The translations under genes were made by a program, and so were the position numbers. From Anastrepha obliqua (lineage: Eukaryota > Arthropoda > Insecta > Diptera > Tephritidae): 64,000 nt of DNA. The notes below the pieces were generated by a model that saw nothing but the letters and a program-made list of their open reading frames with translations, was not told where the DNA came from and searched no databases. Every line of letters starts with the position of its first letter. Within the stretch, counting starts at the first letter, position 1. Location: contig NC_072893.1 in assembly GCF_027943255.1 (NCBI RefSeq), positions 22,032,001 through 22,096,000 on the forward strand, given 5' to 3'. Shown here in pieces: positions 21,480-32,300 of this stretch.

Positions 21480-22007
21480 ACGGATTCAAAGTCAAACCTG
21501 CATAAGGAAGAGTTCAAAGCGCCCAGGACCATTTCTACTACTTGGAATTTTATTTTTTTATCATTTAAGCCTACTACTAAGATCGCGTTTCACGAAATGG
21601 CTGTGAAAATCCATACAAATAGCATGACCGGAAAATTTCGTATGTCTCTCACGGCAAAGTAGCATTCAGTTCACGCCGTGAAAACACCGCATAAAATGCC
21701 AGCAACATTTTTTCACCCCAAATTTAAAATGTATCATACATACATGCCACTTTGTTTTTTTTTTTCTTTTTGTGGTGGCTGAGGAGGTTTCAAATGCCTT
21801 CGCACTTACAGCGACCGCCGTCAACTGCGTCAAATGGTGTAGCCACTAAAACAATCCCTCCTCCTCTTCTGGGAAGACTTATTCTACCTACCATTTAAAA
21901 TTTAGCGAAAACTGACAATTTGTTTACGAGTGAAGTACCTGTGTTCAAGTACTCCAGAGACATGGCATTTTTAAGCGAAACGCCTTCACAAAGAGTATTT
22001 TGATCGT
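21480..22007. other. no gene recognised
   Basis: This is non-coding sequence between the DD41D element and the hAT remnant, with a T-run at about 21753. Part of it may belong to the 5' region of the hAT element. Confidence 0.35.
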
Positions 22008-23192
22008 GTGAACAAATCGAAGCGCTTTTCTTTTCTCGGAGATGATATGCCAGACATTGCAGGAGTAGAACAAAGTTCAATTTGCATTCGCTACTTGGCT
22101 AAATGCGGCAAAAAGTTCACCATTCAGGAAGATTTTTTGTGTTTTATTCCTATCACCGATTTTACTGGAAAGGGAATAGGAAGTGCTTACCTTGATTTCC
22201 TCAAATCCTCCGGACTAGATTGCAAGCATTTCTTCGGGCAAGGATATGACGGTGCGAGAGCGGTTAGCGGAGAGTTCCAAGGGGCCCAAGCTGTTGTCAG
22301 CAAAAGTTTTCCCCTCGCGCTGTACTCTCATTGTGCTGCTCATAGCTTCAATTTGGCGGTAAGCTCTGTGTGCAATATAACAGGAATCAAAAATTGTCTG
22401 GGAGTTCTAGAGAATATCCATTCCTTCTTCATTTATCCGAAACGCCAAAATGCCCTTATGGGTGCGATAAATGAAAACGAACATCTATCGGAATCTCGAG
22501 TAAAGAAATTGAAACAATTTTGTAAAACCAGATGGCTAGAGCAGCACGAGTCCGTCGCAACATATCTTCATTTGCAACCAGCAGTGATTCGCGCTCTTGA
22601 AGTGATTTCTACTACCTGGAAAGACCAAACGACTTCGTCTGGAGCTTTTCAACTGCTTTCAGCTATAAAAACCACAAATTTCCAGATATCCATGCATATT
22701 TTGAGCTCGGTGCATTCTCTCACATTGTCCCTGAGTCGAGTACTTCAAGGAGAAAATCAAGATCTGGGAGAGGCTATCAGGATGGAAGGAAGAGAAAACG
22801 CTGAGGGTGAGTTTAGACAAATTTTCAAAAGCGTGAGCGAAATTAGCGAACAATATGAAATTGAATTGCGAAAGCCAAGGATTGCGTCGAAACAAACCCA
22901 ACGTTCCAACGTACAAACTGATTCAGCTGAAGATTATTTCCGCATAACAATCTACATACCGTATATTGATTCGTTTCTGGTACAATTGCAATCTCGATTC
23001 TTAAATCACCGCAATATTTTATCAAATTTCGCTTGCCTTTTTCCCTGCGCTCAACTATTCCAACCATACTGTTCAATTTTGCACGACGGCTTAGCCTCAC
23101 TCAATGTACATCGCGATGTCAAAATCGATCCGCAAATAATTTTGAAAGAGTTTTTTTCAGTACCTCGAAGAGTTGATTTATTACGTACCTAA
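22008..23192 (+). pseudogene. hAT transposase, ZMYM1-like type, N- and C-truncated
   Basis: The 394-codon frame has the RNase H-like core of the ZMYM1/ZBED-like hAT transposase group. CFIPITDFTGKGIG (residues about 44-57) precedes FFGQGYDGARAVSGEFQGAQ (about 75-94) and the LYSHCAAHSFNLAVS motif (about 104-118). Then come a CKTRWLEQHESV segment (about 167-178) and a helical middle region. The N-terminal zinc finger is absent and the frame ends at VDLLRT, before the usual hAT dimerisation domain. Free transposases of this class run to about 600-800 aa, so this is a fragment. A poly-A-like ATAAAA follows at about 23220. It could be a domesticated shortened protein, but the missing ends argue against it. 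Confidence 0.75.
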
Positions 23193-23282
23193 ATGTAGCT
23201 AATTATTATTACTTTTGACAATAAAATTTCTGTACTCTAAAAATTTTTGTTTCTTTTTTCATTGATTACGTAACTTGAGTTA

Positions 23283-23319
23283 AAAGCCCCCCCTCGGAAA
23301 TTTTCTGCGCACGGGCCTG
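23283..23319 (-). repeat. probable right terminal repeat of the hAT remnant
   Basis: Read inward from 23319 the sequence is CAGGCCCGTGCGCAGAAAAT followed by a G-rich run. The CAG start and length suit a hAT end. I found no matching left end, so the left boundary of the element is unknown. Confidence 0.5.
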
Positions 23320-23368
23320 ATTTCTTCTCATTTAACAAGCAATATTGCTAGCAACAGGTACTCGGTTT

Positions 23369-23427
23369 GCTAGCAACATGTACTTGGTTTGCTTGCAACA
23401 TTTCTCGCCACGGTACATGTTGCTAGC
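23369..23427. repeat. 15-bp perfect inverted repeat, 29-bp spacer
   Basis: GCTAGCAACATGTAC at 23369-23383 is exactly complementary to 23413-23427. A direct copy of GCTAGCAACA also lies at 23347. No gene is attached to this hairpin. Confidence 0.7.
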
Positions 23428-23959
23428 GAAATTTCACTGCTGTGAAATTTATACTCCTAGAGGTGTACAACAAGCAGTAGTCTTAGTTAGATGCAGAGCT
23501 ATTTATTTTTGCACCAGAATGGCACTATAGAAATTTCAAGGATTCAATCAACCCAGCGGAAGCGTGAAATTAAATATCTTCTGGATTTTGGCGCGCTTAC
23601 CCAGGCTTGACTGTGCATAAGAATTAAAATGATTGCTCAAATAACTAACCGAAAAAATTTATATTTTTAATAACACCAAAACCTATTGATATCAAGATTG
23701 TTTTTATAATGATGCACGAAAAATTGGTACAGTGTGCTTTACGCTGAGATTAAAGTGCTCACGCTGAAGTTGAAATAAGTTACCATAGTTGTTGGTGACT
23801 ACTATCTGGCCAGTTAAAAATGAGGGCAAGTTTCCACTATTACTAATTTTTATCTTCATCTTACTCAGTTGCAAGTATTTGTGCAGGCATTTCGTCTTTA
23901 CCGGAAAACTAAATGCAAGCAAATTGAAGCCAAAACTTTGACTTTTGGAATTCGAGCGC

Positions 23960-24125
23960 CTGGCAGAAATACACTCGGAGGTTTGCCATTGCCTGCCGAG
24001 GGGCGACCGCTATTAGAAAAATGTTTTTCTTAATTTTGGTGTTTCACCGAGATTCGAACCGACGTTCTCTCTGTGAATGGCGAATGGTAGTCGCGCACCA
24101 ACCCATTCAGCTACGGCGGCCGCCG
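23960..24125 (-). mobile_element. tRNA-derived SINE, copy 1, 3'-truncated
   Basis: The minus strand has the tRNA-Ser/Leu-like head (GCCGTAGCTGAATGGGTTGG, GGTTCGAATCTCGGTG) and the start of the body (CTAATAGCGGTCGCCCCTCG). It belongs to the same family as the full copy at 24928. Confidence 0.82.
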
Positions 24126-24189
24126 TTTTCATACATCCTGTCATTTAAAAAGCGCGCGTTGCAAATTTTTTTGCTAGAATGTTGGTACA

Positions 24190-25680
24190 ACTGTCCTCTA
24201 TAATGTCACAGAGTTTCAGGGTGATCTGTCAATTAGCTTGTTTTTGGCATTTAATTATATCAGTCAACCGCAGATGTGCTCTGCGATTTTTACTATGGAT
24301 AAAAATATCGAACAGAGAATTGGTCTTAAATTTTGTGTTTTGAACGGGATTTCGTGTGCCGAATTGTTGAAAATGTTGCAGAAAGCCTATGGCGAGTGTA
24401 CTTTATCAAAAACACGGGTCTACGAGTGGCATAAGGCTTTTGCAGAGGGCCGAGTTGTAGTAGTCGTGGAAGATTTGCCCCGATCTGGTCGTCCATCAAC
24501 GTCTTCAACGGATGAAAACGTCGACAAAGTCAAGTAAATGGTGCTGGAAAACCATCATTTAAGTGTGAGAGAGGTAGCTTGTGACCTCAGCGTGTCTCAC
24601 GAATCAATTCGCATTCTTCCAAAAAATTCATCGGAAGAGGGTGGCTGACGACATGCTTGAGCAAGTGAATTCGGAGCCAACGTTTATCCAGCGCATCATA
24701 ACAGCTGATGAGACGTGGGTATATGAGTTTGACATTCAAACCAGACAACATGCAACCAGGTGGCTGAATGACGCTATCCACATGAGTTGAAACCCAAAAA
24801 ACCACGTCAAAGTCGGTCGTTTTCTTTCATTGTTGTTGCATGATGTTTCATGATGTTGTGCACTCGGAATTCGTTCCTAATGGTGCTACGGCAAATAAAG
24901 AATATTATTTGGAAGTTATGCGATGTTTGCGGCCGCCGTAGCCGAATGGGTTGGTGCGTGATTACCATTCGGATTTCACAGAGAGGTCGTTGGTTCGAAT
25001 CTCGGTGAAAGCAAAATTAATAAAAACATTTTTCTAATAGCGGTCGCCCCTCGGCAGGCAATGGCAAACCTCCGAGTGTATTTCTGCCATGAAAAAGCTC
25101 CTCATAAAAATATCTGCCGTTCGGAATCGGCTTGAAACTGTAGGTCCCTCCATTTGTGGAACAACATTAAGACGCTCACAACAAATAGGAGGAGGAGCTC
25201 GGCCAAACACCTAACAGAAGTGTACGCGCCAATTATTTATTTATTTTTTATGCGATGTTAAAGAGAGAATTTGCTACGAAACGGCCCAATTTGAGCAAAT
25301 AAAACTCATGGATCTCGCACCATGATAACGCACCGTCTCACAAGGCTCATTTTGTGAACACTTTTTTCATCAAAAACTCGACAAATATCATCGAACAACC
25401 ACCGTATTCGCCGGCTTTAGCGCCCTGTGACTTTTTGCTTTTTCCAAATCTAAAATTGCCACTCCGCGCACGCCGCTTTGAGTCGATAAAGGCCATGAAG
25501 AAGAATTCTCTGAAGGAGCTGAAGTAGATCTCTTCAAATGCGTTTGAAAGGTGCTTTGATGACTGGACTAATTGTTGGCATATGGGTATTGCTTCGAATG
25601 GAACCTATTTTGAAGGCGACAAAATAAATTTTGATGAGTAAACAACTATTTTACATTTTATGGAACAATTCCCGGCACTT
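24190..25680 (+). mobile_element. mariner (DD34D), degenerate, interrupted by a SINE
   Basis: Transposase remnants begin at MDKNIEQRIGLKFCVLNG (24295) and continue through TLSKTRVYEWHKAFAEG, LPRSGRPSTSSTDENVDK, a stop at 24537, HLSVREVACDLSVSHESIR, then RIITADETWVYEFD. After the SINE (24928-25248) the frame resumes with HHDNAPSHKAHFVNTFF, QPPYSPALAPCDFLLF and the C-terminal [16 protein letters not shown] (ends about 25640). The first catalytic aspartate block reads TADETW instead of TGDETW. The third-aspartate region reads SPALAPCD. Stops and frameshifts make it inactive. The outer ends are approximate. Confidence 0.82.
24928..25248 (+). mobile_element. tRNA-derived SINE, full-length copy with 11-bp target duplication
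   Basis: This 321-bp element lies inside the mariner. The exact duplication TATGCGATGTT flanks it at 24917-24927 and 25249-25259. Positions 24934 to about 25012 form a tRNA-Ser/Leu-like head with GCCGTAGCCGAATGGG (A box region) and GGTTCGAATCTC (B box). A body follows (CTAATAGCGGTCGCCCCTCG ... GGAGGAGCTCGGCCAAACAC) and an AATTATTTATTTATTT tail. Such heads provide an internal RNA polymerase III promoter, and movement needs a partner LINE. Five other partial copies occur in this window. Confidence 0.9.
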
Positions 25681-25689
25681 CTTTGGCAA

Positions 25690-26380
25690 AATGTGTGTAT
25701 GTAATATATGTTGTATATTACGCATAATAATACAATATTTTCAGTACACAAGTCAAAAAGTTGCAGTTCGTGCGTCGTAACAATGCAATTTTTTTTAATT
25801 TTTTTTTAATTCGAACAATTTCATTCAAACGAAATGAAGTTAAAACCTCAACGTTCAAATTATTTGAGAGCAAGCAAGCCGAGAGGAAAAGCACACTGTA
25901 CACCAATTATTCTTAGCCAGGTTTTATCTATGTACATAAAAGTAGTCATGAGTTGCATAGATTAGAGTTTGTTTTATCGCTACTTAGGCATTAGTTGGTT
26001 ATTTAATACATAGTTACATAAATATTACCATATATAGAGTAGTATTAGACTAGAATAAAAATGGACCAGAGTTTGGTGCCTTTCAATACTAAACGACATA
26101 TCAAAGCATAAATTACACACTGACATACACAAATATTCGAACTATAGCATACGAATACTTGAGCAACACATCAATAAATGCGCATACTAATTTGGAAGAA
26201 ATTCGATTAGTTTGCATTAATTCGTATAAGTACATTGGGTTTTGCCTTTTTTTTATGTTTGGATATGAAATTAGTTGACTTGTGGACTCCGTAATATGTA
26301 TGTATGTATGTATGTAGGTATGTAGATATATATATATGCACTTTGGGCATCCACTGTGCTTACTTAATTACGCTGACTAA
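25690..26380. other. AT-rich spacer downstream of the RUNDC1-like gene
   Basis: No coding frame is supported. A (TATG)n run lies at about 26298-26320. The 3' UTR of the RUNDC1-like gene probably extends into this stretch from the right. Confidence 0.45.
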
Positions 26381-29300
26381 TTAAAGATTACGAAAATGTC
26401 GAATTGCCAAGTCTACAGGCAAATCAAAATCGTATTTGGTGAGCGCATCAATTGAACGCAACGAGTCACGAAAGCCAGTGCGTGCCACATAGCTGTTGGC
26501 GGTGTAGTAAGTGTCTACCAAATCGGTGCAGCTAAATATCAAATTCAACCACTCAACCAACTGATGACAGCTGCAAAGATAGGAAAGATAGAGAAGTTCA
26601 ATAACATCACAGAAATTTAGTACTCACTTCAGTCCTGCACAAACAAAAGCCTTGAAATGTGCATTGTAGCTGCGTTTGTAGGGGCGATGCATGGCAATTA
26701 TCATGCCCACCGCACTGAGGAAACCCTGCTTCGCCGTCACCGCTTGCGAGTCCACAATATCCAAATTGAAACTTTGCGAGAGTTTTCGTGCCGGTGTGTT
26801 ATTAAATTCGTCGCCATTCTTCAAATAGTAATATTCCAAAATGAGTTCCCACGCATGCATCGGTCGACTGCCACCCGTGCCAAAGAATCCACTTGTGCTC
26901 TCCTCATCGCAATCGTTGCCCGTGTAATTGGCATTGTAGGTGGAAGAGAAGGCCGCCGAAGAAACAAAGGATGAAGTGCTAGTTGCGTCTCGTGTGCGAT
27001 AACCCTGCTCGGCGGCAAAAACTGGGGACGGATGGAGGCAGCGCATGAATGGCACAATTAGACTGGAAGTAGCCGATTCGGTTTCCACACGCAGTCCATG
27101 TTGTATGAGCCGCAAGAGCGTCATGGAAAAGTTCTTGCGCACCGCTGTCGTCAACTCCTTACTTATCGTTGCAATTGAGTCGCCGCCATTATAACGCGAA
27201 CCATGCGACTTGCGCCACTGGTTACGCTCCCAAGCGTAACAATCGTAGGTGTCCTCCTCATCCGAATCGGAGGACACGGTGTATGTCTTAAGATCTTTAC
27301 GATTTGTTGTTGTTGTGGCATGTGGACGCGCACGGGGCGGTTTGGTGACGGTGCCATTGTGAGCGCTCAATGCTAAGGAGGCGCTAACATTGCGATTTGA
27401 GTTCTTCAGTGCCCGCTTCATGTTGGCCAACTTTTCACGATCGAAACTGAGTGTAGCTGCCAGTGAAGCTACCTCCTGTATGTCGACTTCGAGCTGGGCG
27501 CGCAAATCACTAAACGAAAAATATATGCACAACATTTTTAATAAAATAATTATAATAAAATATTTACTTTAATTAATGGTAAATGTTTTGTATAGCGTTT
27601 TTCAATAGGTGCGCTTCAACTTTTTTCCGATAGGGAGGGCGAACGACGCAATATTTTTTATTTTTCGCTTGTCATTTGTAAACTTCATTAGTATACATTT
27701 CATCATGGAACGCTACACACTTGAGCAACGCTTGCAAATCATTGAATTTTATTATAAAAATGCGTGTTCTGTTAAGAAAGTTTAAAGTCGAAAAATCATC
27801 TTCAGTGATGAAGCTCACTTTTGGCTCAATGGCTTTGTCAACAAGCAAAATATGCGTTACTGGGCAGAAAGCAATCCACACGTGATTCATGAGGCACCGT
27901 TGCATCCCGAAAAAATCACTGTTTGGTGCGGTTTACATGCCGGCGGCGTAATTGGCCCATATTTTTTCGTTGACGAGAACGATCGCCACGTTACTGTGAA
28001 TGGAAATCGATACCGCGACATCATAAACGATTATTTTTGGCTACAATTGAATGGTATGGACTTAGACGACATGTGGTTTCAACAGGACGGGGCCACAAGC
28101 CACACAGCACACGCTACAATTGATTTGTTGAAGAGTAAGTTCGATGAGCGCATTATTTCCAGAAATGGACCGGTCGAATGGCCGCCGCGCTCGTGTGATT
28201 TGACGACTCTAGACTATTTTCTTTGGGGTTATGTGAAGTCATTGGTCTACAGTAACAAGCCGGCGACGATTTGTGAGCTCAGAGCCAATATTGAACGCGA
28301 AATTGCTGGAATATCGGCCGCTTTATGCAAAAGAGTGGCCGAAAATTGGGTTCAACGATTGGACTTCGTAAAACGTGCACGCGATGGTCATGCAAAAGAA
28401 ATCGAATTTCATACTTAAATGTATATGTTCAAACTCGATAATAAAAAAAAATTAGTTAAAAAAATCAAACCGTTTGTGTTTTATTCAAAAAAGTTCAAAA
28501 GTTGAAGCGCTCTTACTGAAAAACGCTTTAATATAAATTGGCCAATTTTGCGGTTACTAGGTAGGTTAGATAGCTCTGAGGCTAGTCACGCTAGCGAGAC
28601 ACTTTTGAAAATTTACTTCAGTTCAAGCGTAGTTCGAATAGAAACGACTCACGGTCTTTACGGTTCAAAATAATGTTTTTTTTTCTAAAACAACAGGGCA
28701 AGGAAAAGAAATCTTCACTTAAAGTCATGAAATGGAAGTGTCATACCCTCTCGGAGGATTGCCAGAATGGTAATGGTAATGGTTGTACGTGTTAGGCTAA
28801 GGCCTTCTATTGTGCGCCCCTAATTACTTAATCATAATTATTTAGTCTACCGAGGAATCGAACCAGCTTCTTAGGAGGGAGCAATTGTAGGTCTTCCTCC
28901 TCTAGTAGGTACCAGCACAGGATTCTGTGTCACCTGTGACCTAATGTCTCACAGTTGGTGATTCAGTGTTTCAAAGAGTCTTTTTCATCACAGCAGAACC
29001 TGCATAATCTTGTACTTAAGGGTTTTCCAATAAAAGAGGTTATTTTGAATAACCCGTCATTTCGGTAGATATCACTTTTGAAGATTTTTTGATATTTGAC
29101 AAGTAAAAACTACGCCCTTAACAAAACTGGAACGATAGACGCTTAAACAACGCATTGAAATTATTAAAATTCACTATAAAAATGGTGAAAATTTGGCAGA
29201 GACAGTTCGTAAAACTCGAACATTTTTGAGTCATCGTGAAGCACCTTGTTGGACCGCAATACAGACGTTTCCACGACAGTCGGTTCTACGTTGCCGAAAC

Positions 29301-32300
29301 GACCCGGATTTATATCCGGCCAAGGACTGTCACTCCAGCAGCATTTCCCGTATGTAAGTATGGGGAATGTTTATGCTGCTACAACAACAACAACCGTAAT
29401 ACAGAAATTGGAGAACAAATTCGAGCTGTTGGGACAAGTTAGTGATGTGAGGAATAAAACCCGTGCACGTCGCTCAAGAACAGTCCAAAATATTGCTGTT
29501 GTAGCCGAAAGTGTTGAGCCCAGATTCTTTGGAATTAGACATTCCACAAATGTCATTACACCGTATTCCGCATAAAGATTTGGGTCTTAAGGCTTATAAG
29601 GTCCAGTTAACACAAGAACTCAAGCCGACCGACCATCAACAACGTCGTGTCTTTGCTGATTGGCTCGTTAAAATGCATGAAAACGATCCGGAATTCCATC
29701 GAAAAATCATCTTGAGTGATTAGGCTCATTTCCACTTCGGTCCATGAGGTCCATTGGCTTCATTAGCAAGCAAAATTGTCGGATTTGGGGCTCAGAAAAT
29801 CCAAGAGTTATTGTTGAAAAGCCTTTCTATCCTCAACGTGTGACTGTTTGGTGCGGTTGATGGTCCGGTGGAGTCATTGGACCTTACATTTCCGAAAATG
29901 AAGCTGGAGCAACAGTTACGGTGAATGGATTGCGCTATCGAGAGATGATTTACGATTTTTTACGGCCGGAATTGGATGGTATTCGTCTGGACAACGTTTA
30001 TTTCCAAAAAGACGGCGCTACGTGCCACACAAGCAACGAAACCATTGATCTTTTACGAGAATAGCACCTCTTATTGGAAAACCCTTTAGATAACCCTATT
30101 GTGTTAAAGTGCTTATTACAGGCAAATTGATCTGTAAGTGCTCCACAGAGTAATCTGAGGCCCTTTTTATCTAGGATTAGAGCAGATTTTGCTCTGTTGG
30201 CATTGAAGTTCAAAAACATTTGGCCGGTTGTGCCGTTCCAGTGTTCCCTGATTTTGGTTTGGATCCATTTTTTGGTTTCCTGTTTTATATTATTTTTGTT
30301 AAAGCCGAAAAATGGGATTGGCCTAATAAATAGTCCTGGTACCCAAATGAGTGAGACCTGATTAGGAGTGGCCAGTTTGTTGAGCGCATTGTTACACTCT
30401 ATTATTACTTTTGCCTTGAATGTGAAGCTATTCAATGCTTTGAGAACCGATTGGCTGTCCGAAAGTATTTTAATTTTTACTTTCTCAAACCCTTTTTGGA
30501 TATGATTTCCACCGTTTCCATTATGGCGCAGAGCTCCGCATGGAAAATTGTGGTAGGATTGTCAGCAACCAAAACTTGTAAGGATGTAGAAAGCAGAATA
30601 TTTAAGGAGAAAGCAGAATAAAAAATACTCGTATCTACTTACCCCCAGTGATTGCCCTTTGATGTTTTCTTCAGCGTATTCTTTTGAAATTGATCAGCTT
30701 TGGCGCCAAAATGTGTAGTGGCAAACATTTGCATCAACAAGGAAGCCTTATCCAACAAACTATGCGCCTTACTATTCAAAGTCTCACCATGACTCTGTTG
30801 TGCGGCATTTCGACTTGTATTTGGATGCAAAGCATTGAGAGTATCTTCTGTTACGTCCTGCTGTGGCTTCAAATGCAGTTTTCGCACCTTTTCTCCCTTC
30901 TTCTTGGCAGCATAACTATTATAGGGTTCATTCAGCTTCTCACTACCATTGAGCGTCTTCATCTTCGAATCCTCCGTGTCGCATTGCAAAAAGGCAATGA
31001 AACGTTCAAGATCAGTTATTTGTGTTTTCAATTGTGCCACCAATTGCTCCTTCATTCGCAGTGGGCCTACAAATTCGCCGATGGCATTGTCTACATGATT
31101 CTTCAACTCTTCGGGACTCAGCTCGGGCAAATCGCGCTCGTCAACTTGCAAATTCAATTTGTTTTTAAGCTCGTCAATGATTATCTTCTGCTTCTCAAGT
31201 AAGATGTGCTGTGGCAAAACCGGCGCTCCCGATTCATACGCCAGCTTTTCTAGTTCACTTAGTTGTGATTTCAGATGTTCAATCAGTTCAAATTGTCGTT
31301 GTCGCACCGCCTCATCGTCAGGCTGTGCAAGGGAGGATGAGTCAGGATTCATATCGCCTGCTGAGCCGGGCACTATTGGCTGCAATAAAGAAGAGGCGCC
31401 GTTAATGAGATAATTGTTGAAAGAGAGGGAAAGCATCATTCATAAAATCTGGTTATACAATATAACTATTTTGTTCAAGATTCAAAAGTATACTAAGAAA
31501 AGAACTAAACTTTAACTCGCAAAAATTTCAGACCAAATAATTTTTAACCATTACAGACGACGAAACTTTGTCGTATTCTAAGCGCTCCTTATATAGAAAG
31601 CTTACAATCGGGGCCGAGTAGAGTGGCATATACCCAGAATCTGAAAATATTGAGTTACTGAGGTTAATCGAAACTACAATAATTTTCTACTATTGTATGT
31701 CCTGCCATAAGTTCTGTTACAAGTTAGGTCCGTTATAGATATAGAATTATAATACTTCTTTTAATGAAGTTAGTTTTATTTAATCATATAAATATTACAA
31801 AACAAAAAATTAATTTTCATTCGAAATAGTCACCATTTGCTTTTCAAGCCTACAAACGATTAGGCCACTGAGTTTGAGACTCTCCATAAAATCTGCGAGG
31901 CCTTCGACAGGTCATACCCTCCAATTTTGACCATAAACTGTACTCTGATTCAGTTCTAGACTTCCAGATGGCCAATTTTTTGCGTCTATGAACACAGGAA
32001 TATTGTTTTTTAGCCACTACTAGATGGTTTTTGCCTTATGGAATCTTGCTGGAAGATCCAACACTCTCCATTGAAGAGGGTACCGCCCAAATACTTCACC
32101 ACACCTTCTAAGACATCCTCCACACACTTTTGCCCTGGTCTAAACCCTCTTTCCCAGAAATTAAGATGAGATGTAACGCCTTTGCAAGACTTTCCCTACC
32201 AAACCATTACGGACGGTGGATGGTGGCCATGCTGAGCCCTAGGAAAAACAGTTTGTGTGCTTCTTTAAAAGTTTTAGCATAGATTTTTCCATCGTTTTGC

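Noticed and set aside
22008..23192. Domesticated ZMYM1-like host gene
   Set aside because: Zinc finger and dimerisation domain are missing and a hAT-type end follows; a transposon remnant is the simpler reading, though not proven.
29246..29575. Fusion protein reading through the short retroposon into DD41D sequence
   Set aside because: The frame is accidental, contains the 13-bp duplication and is broken downstream.
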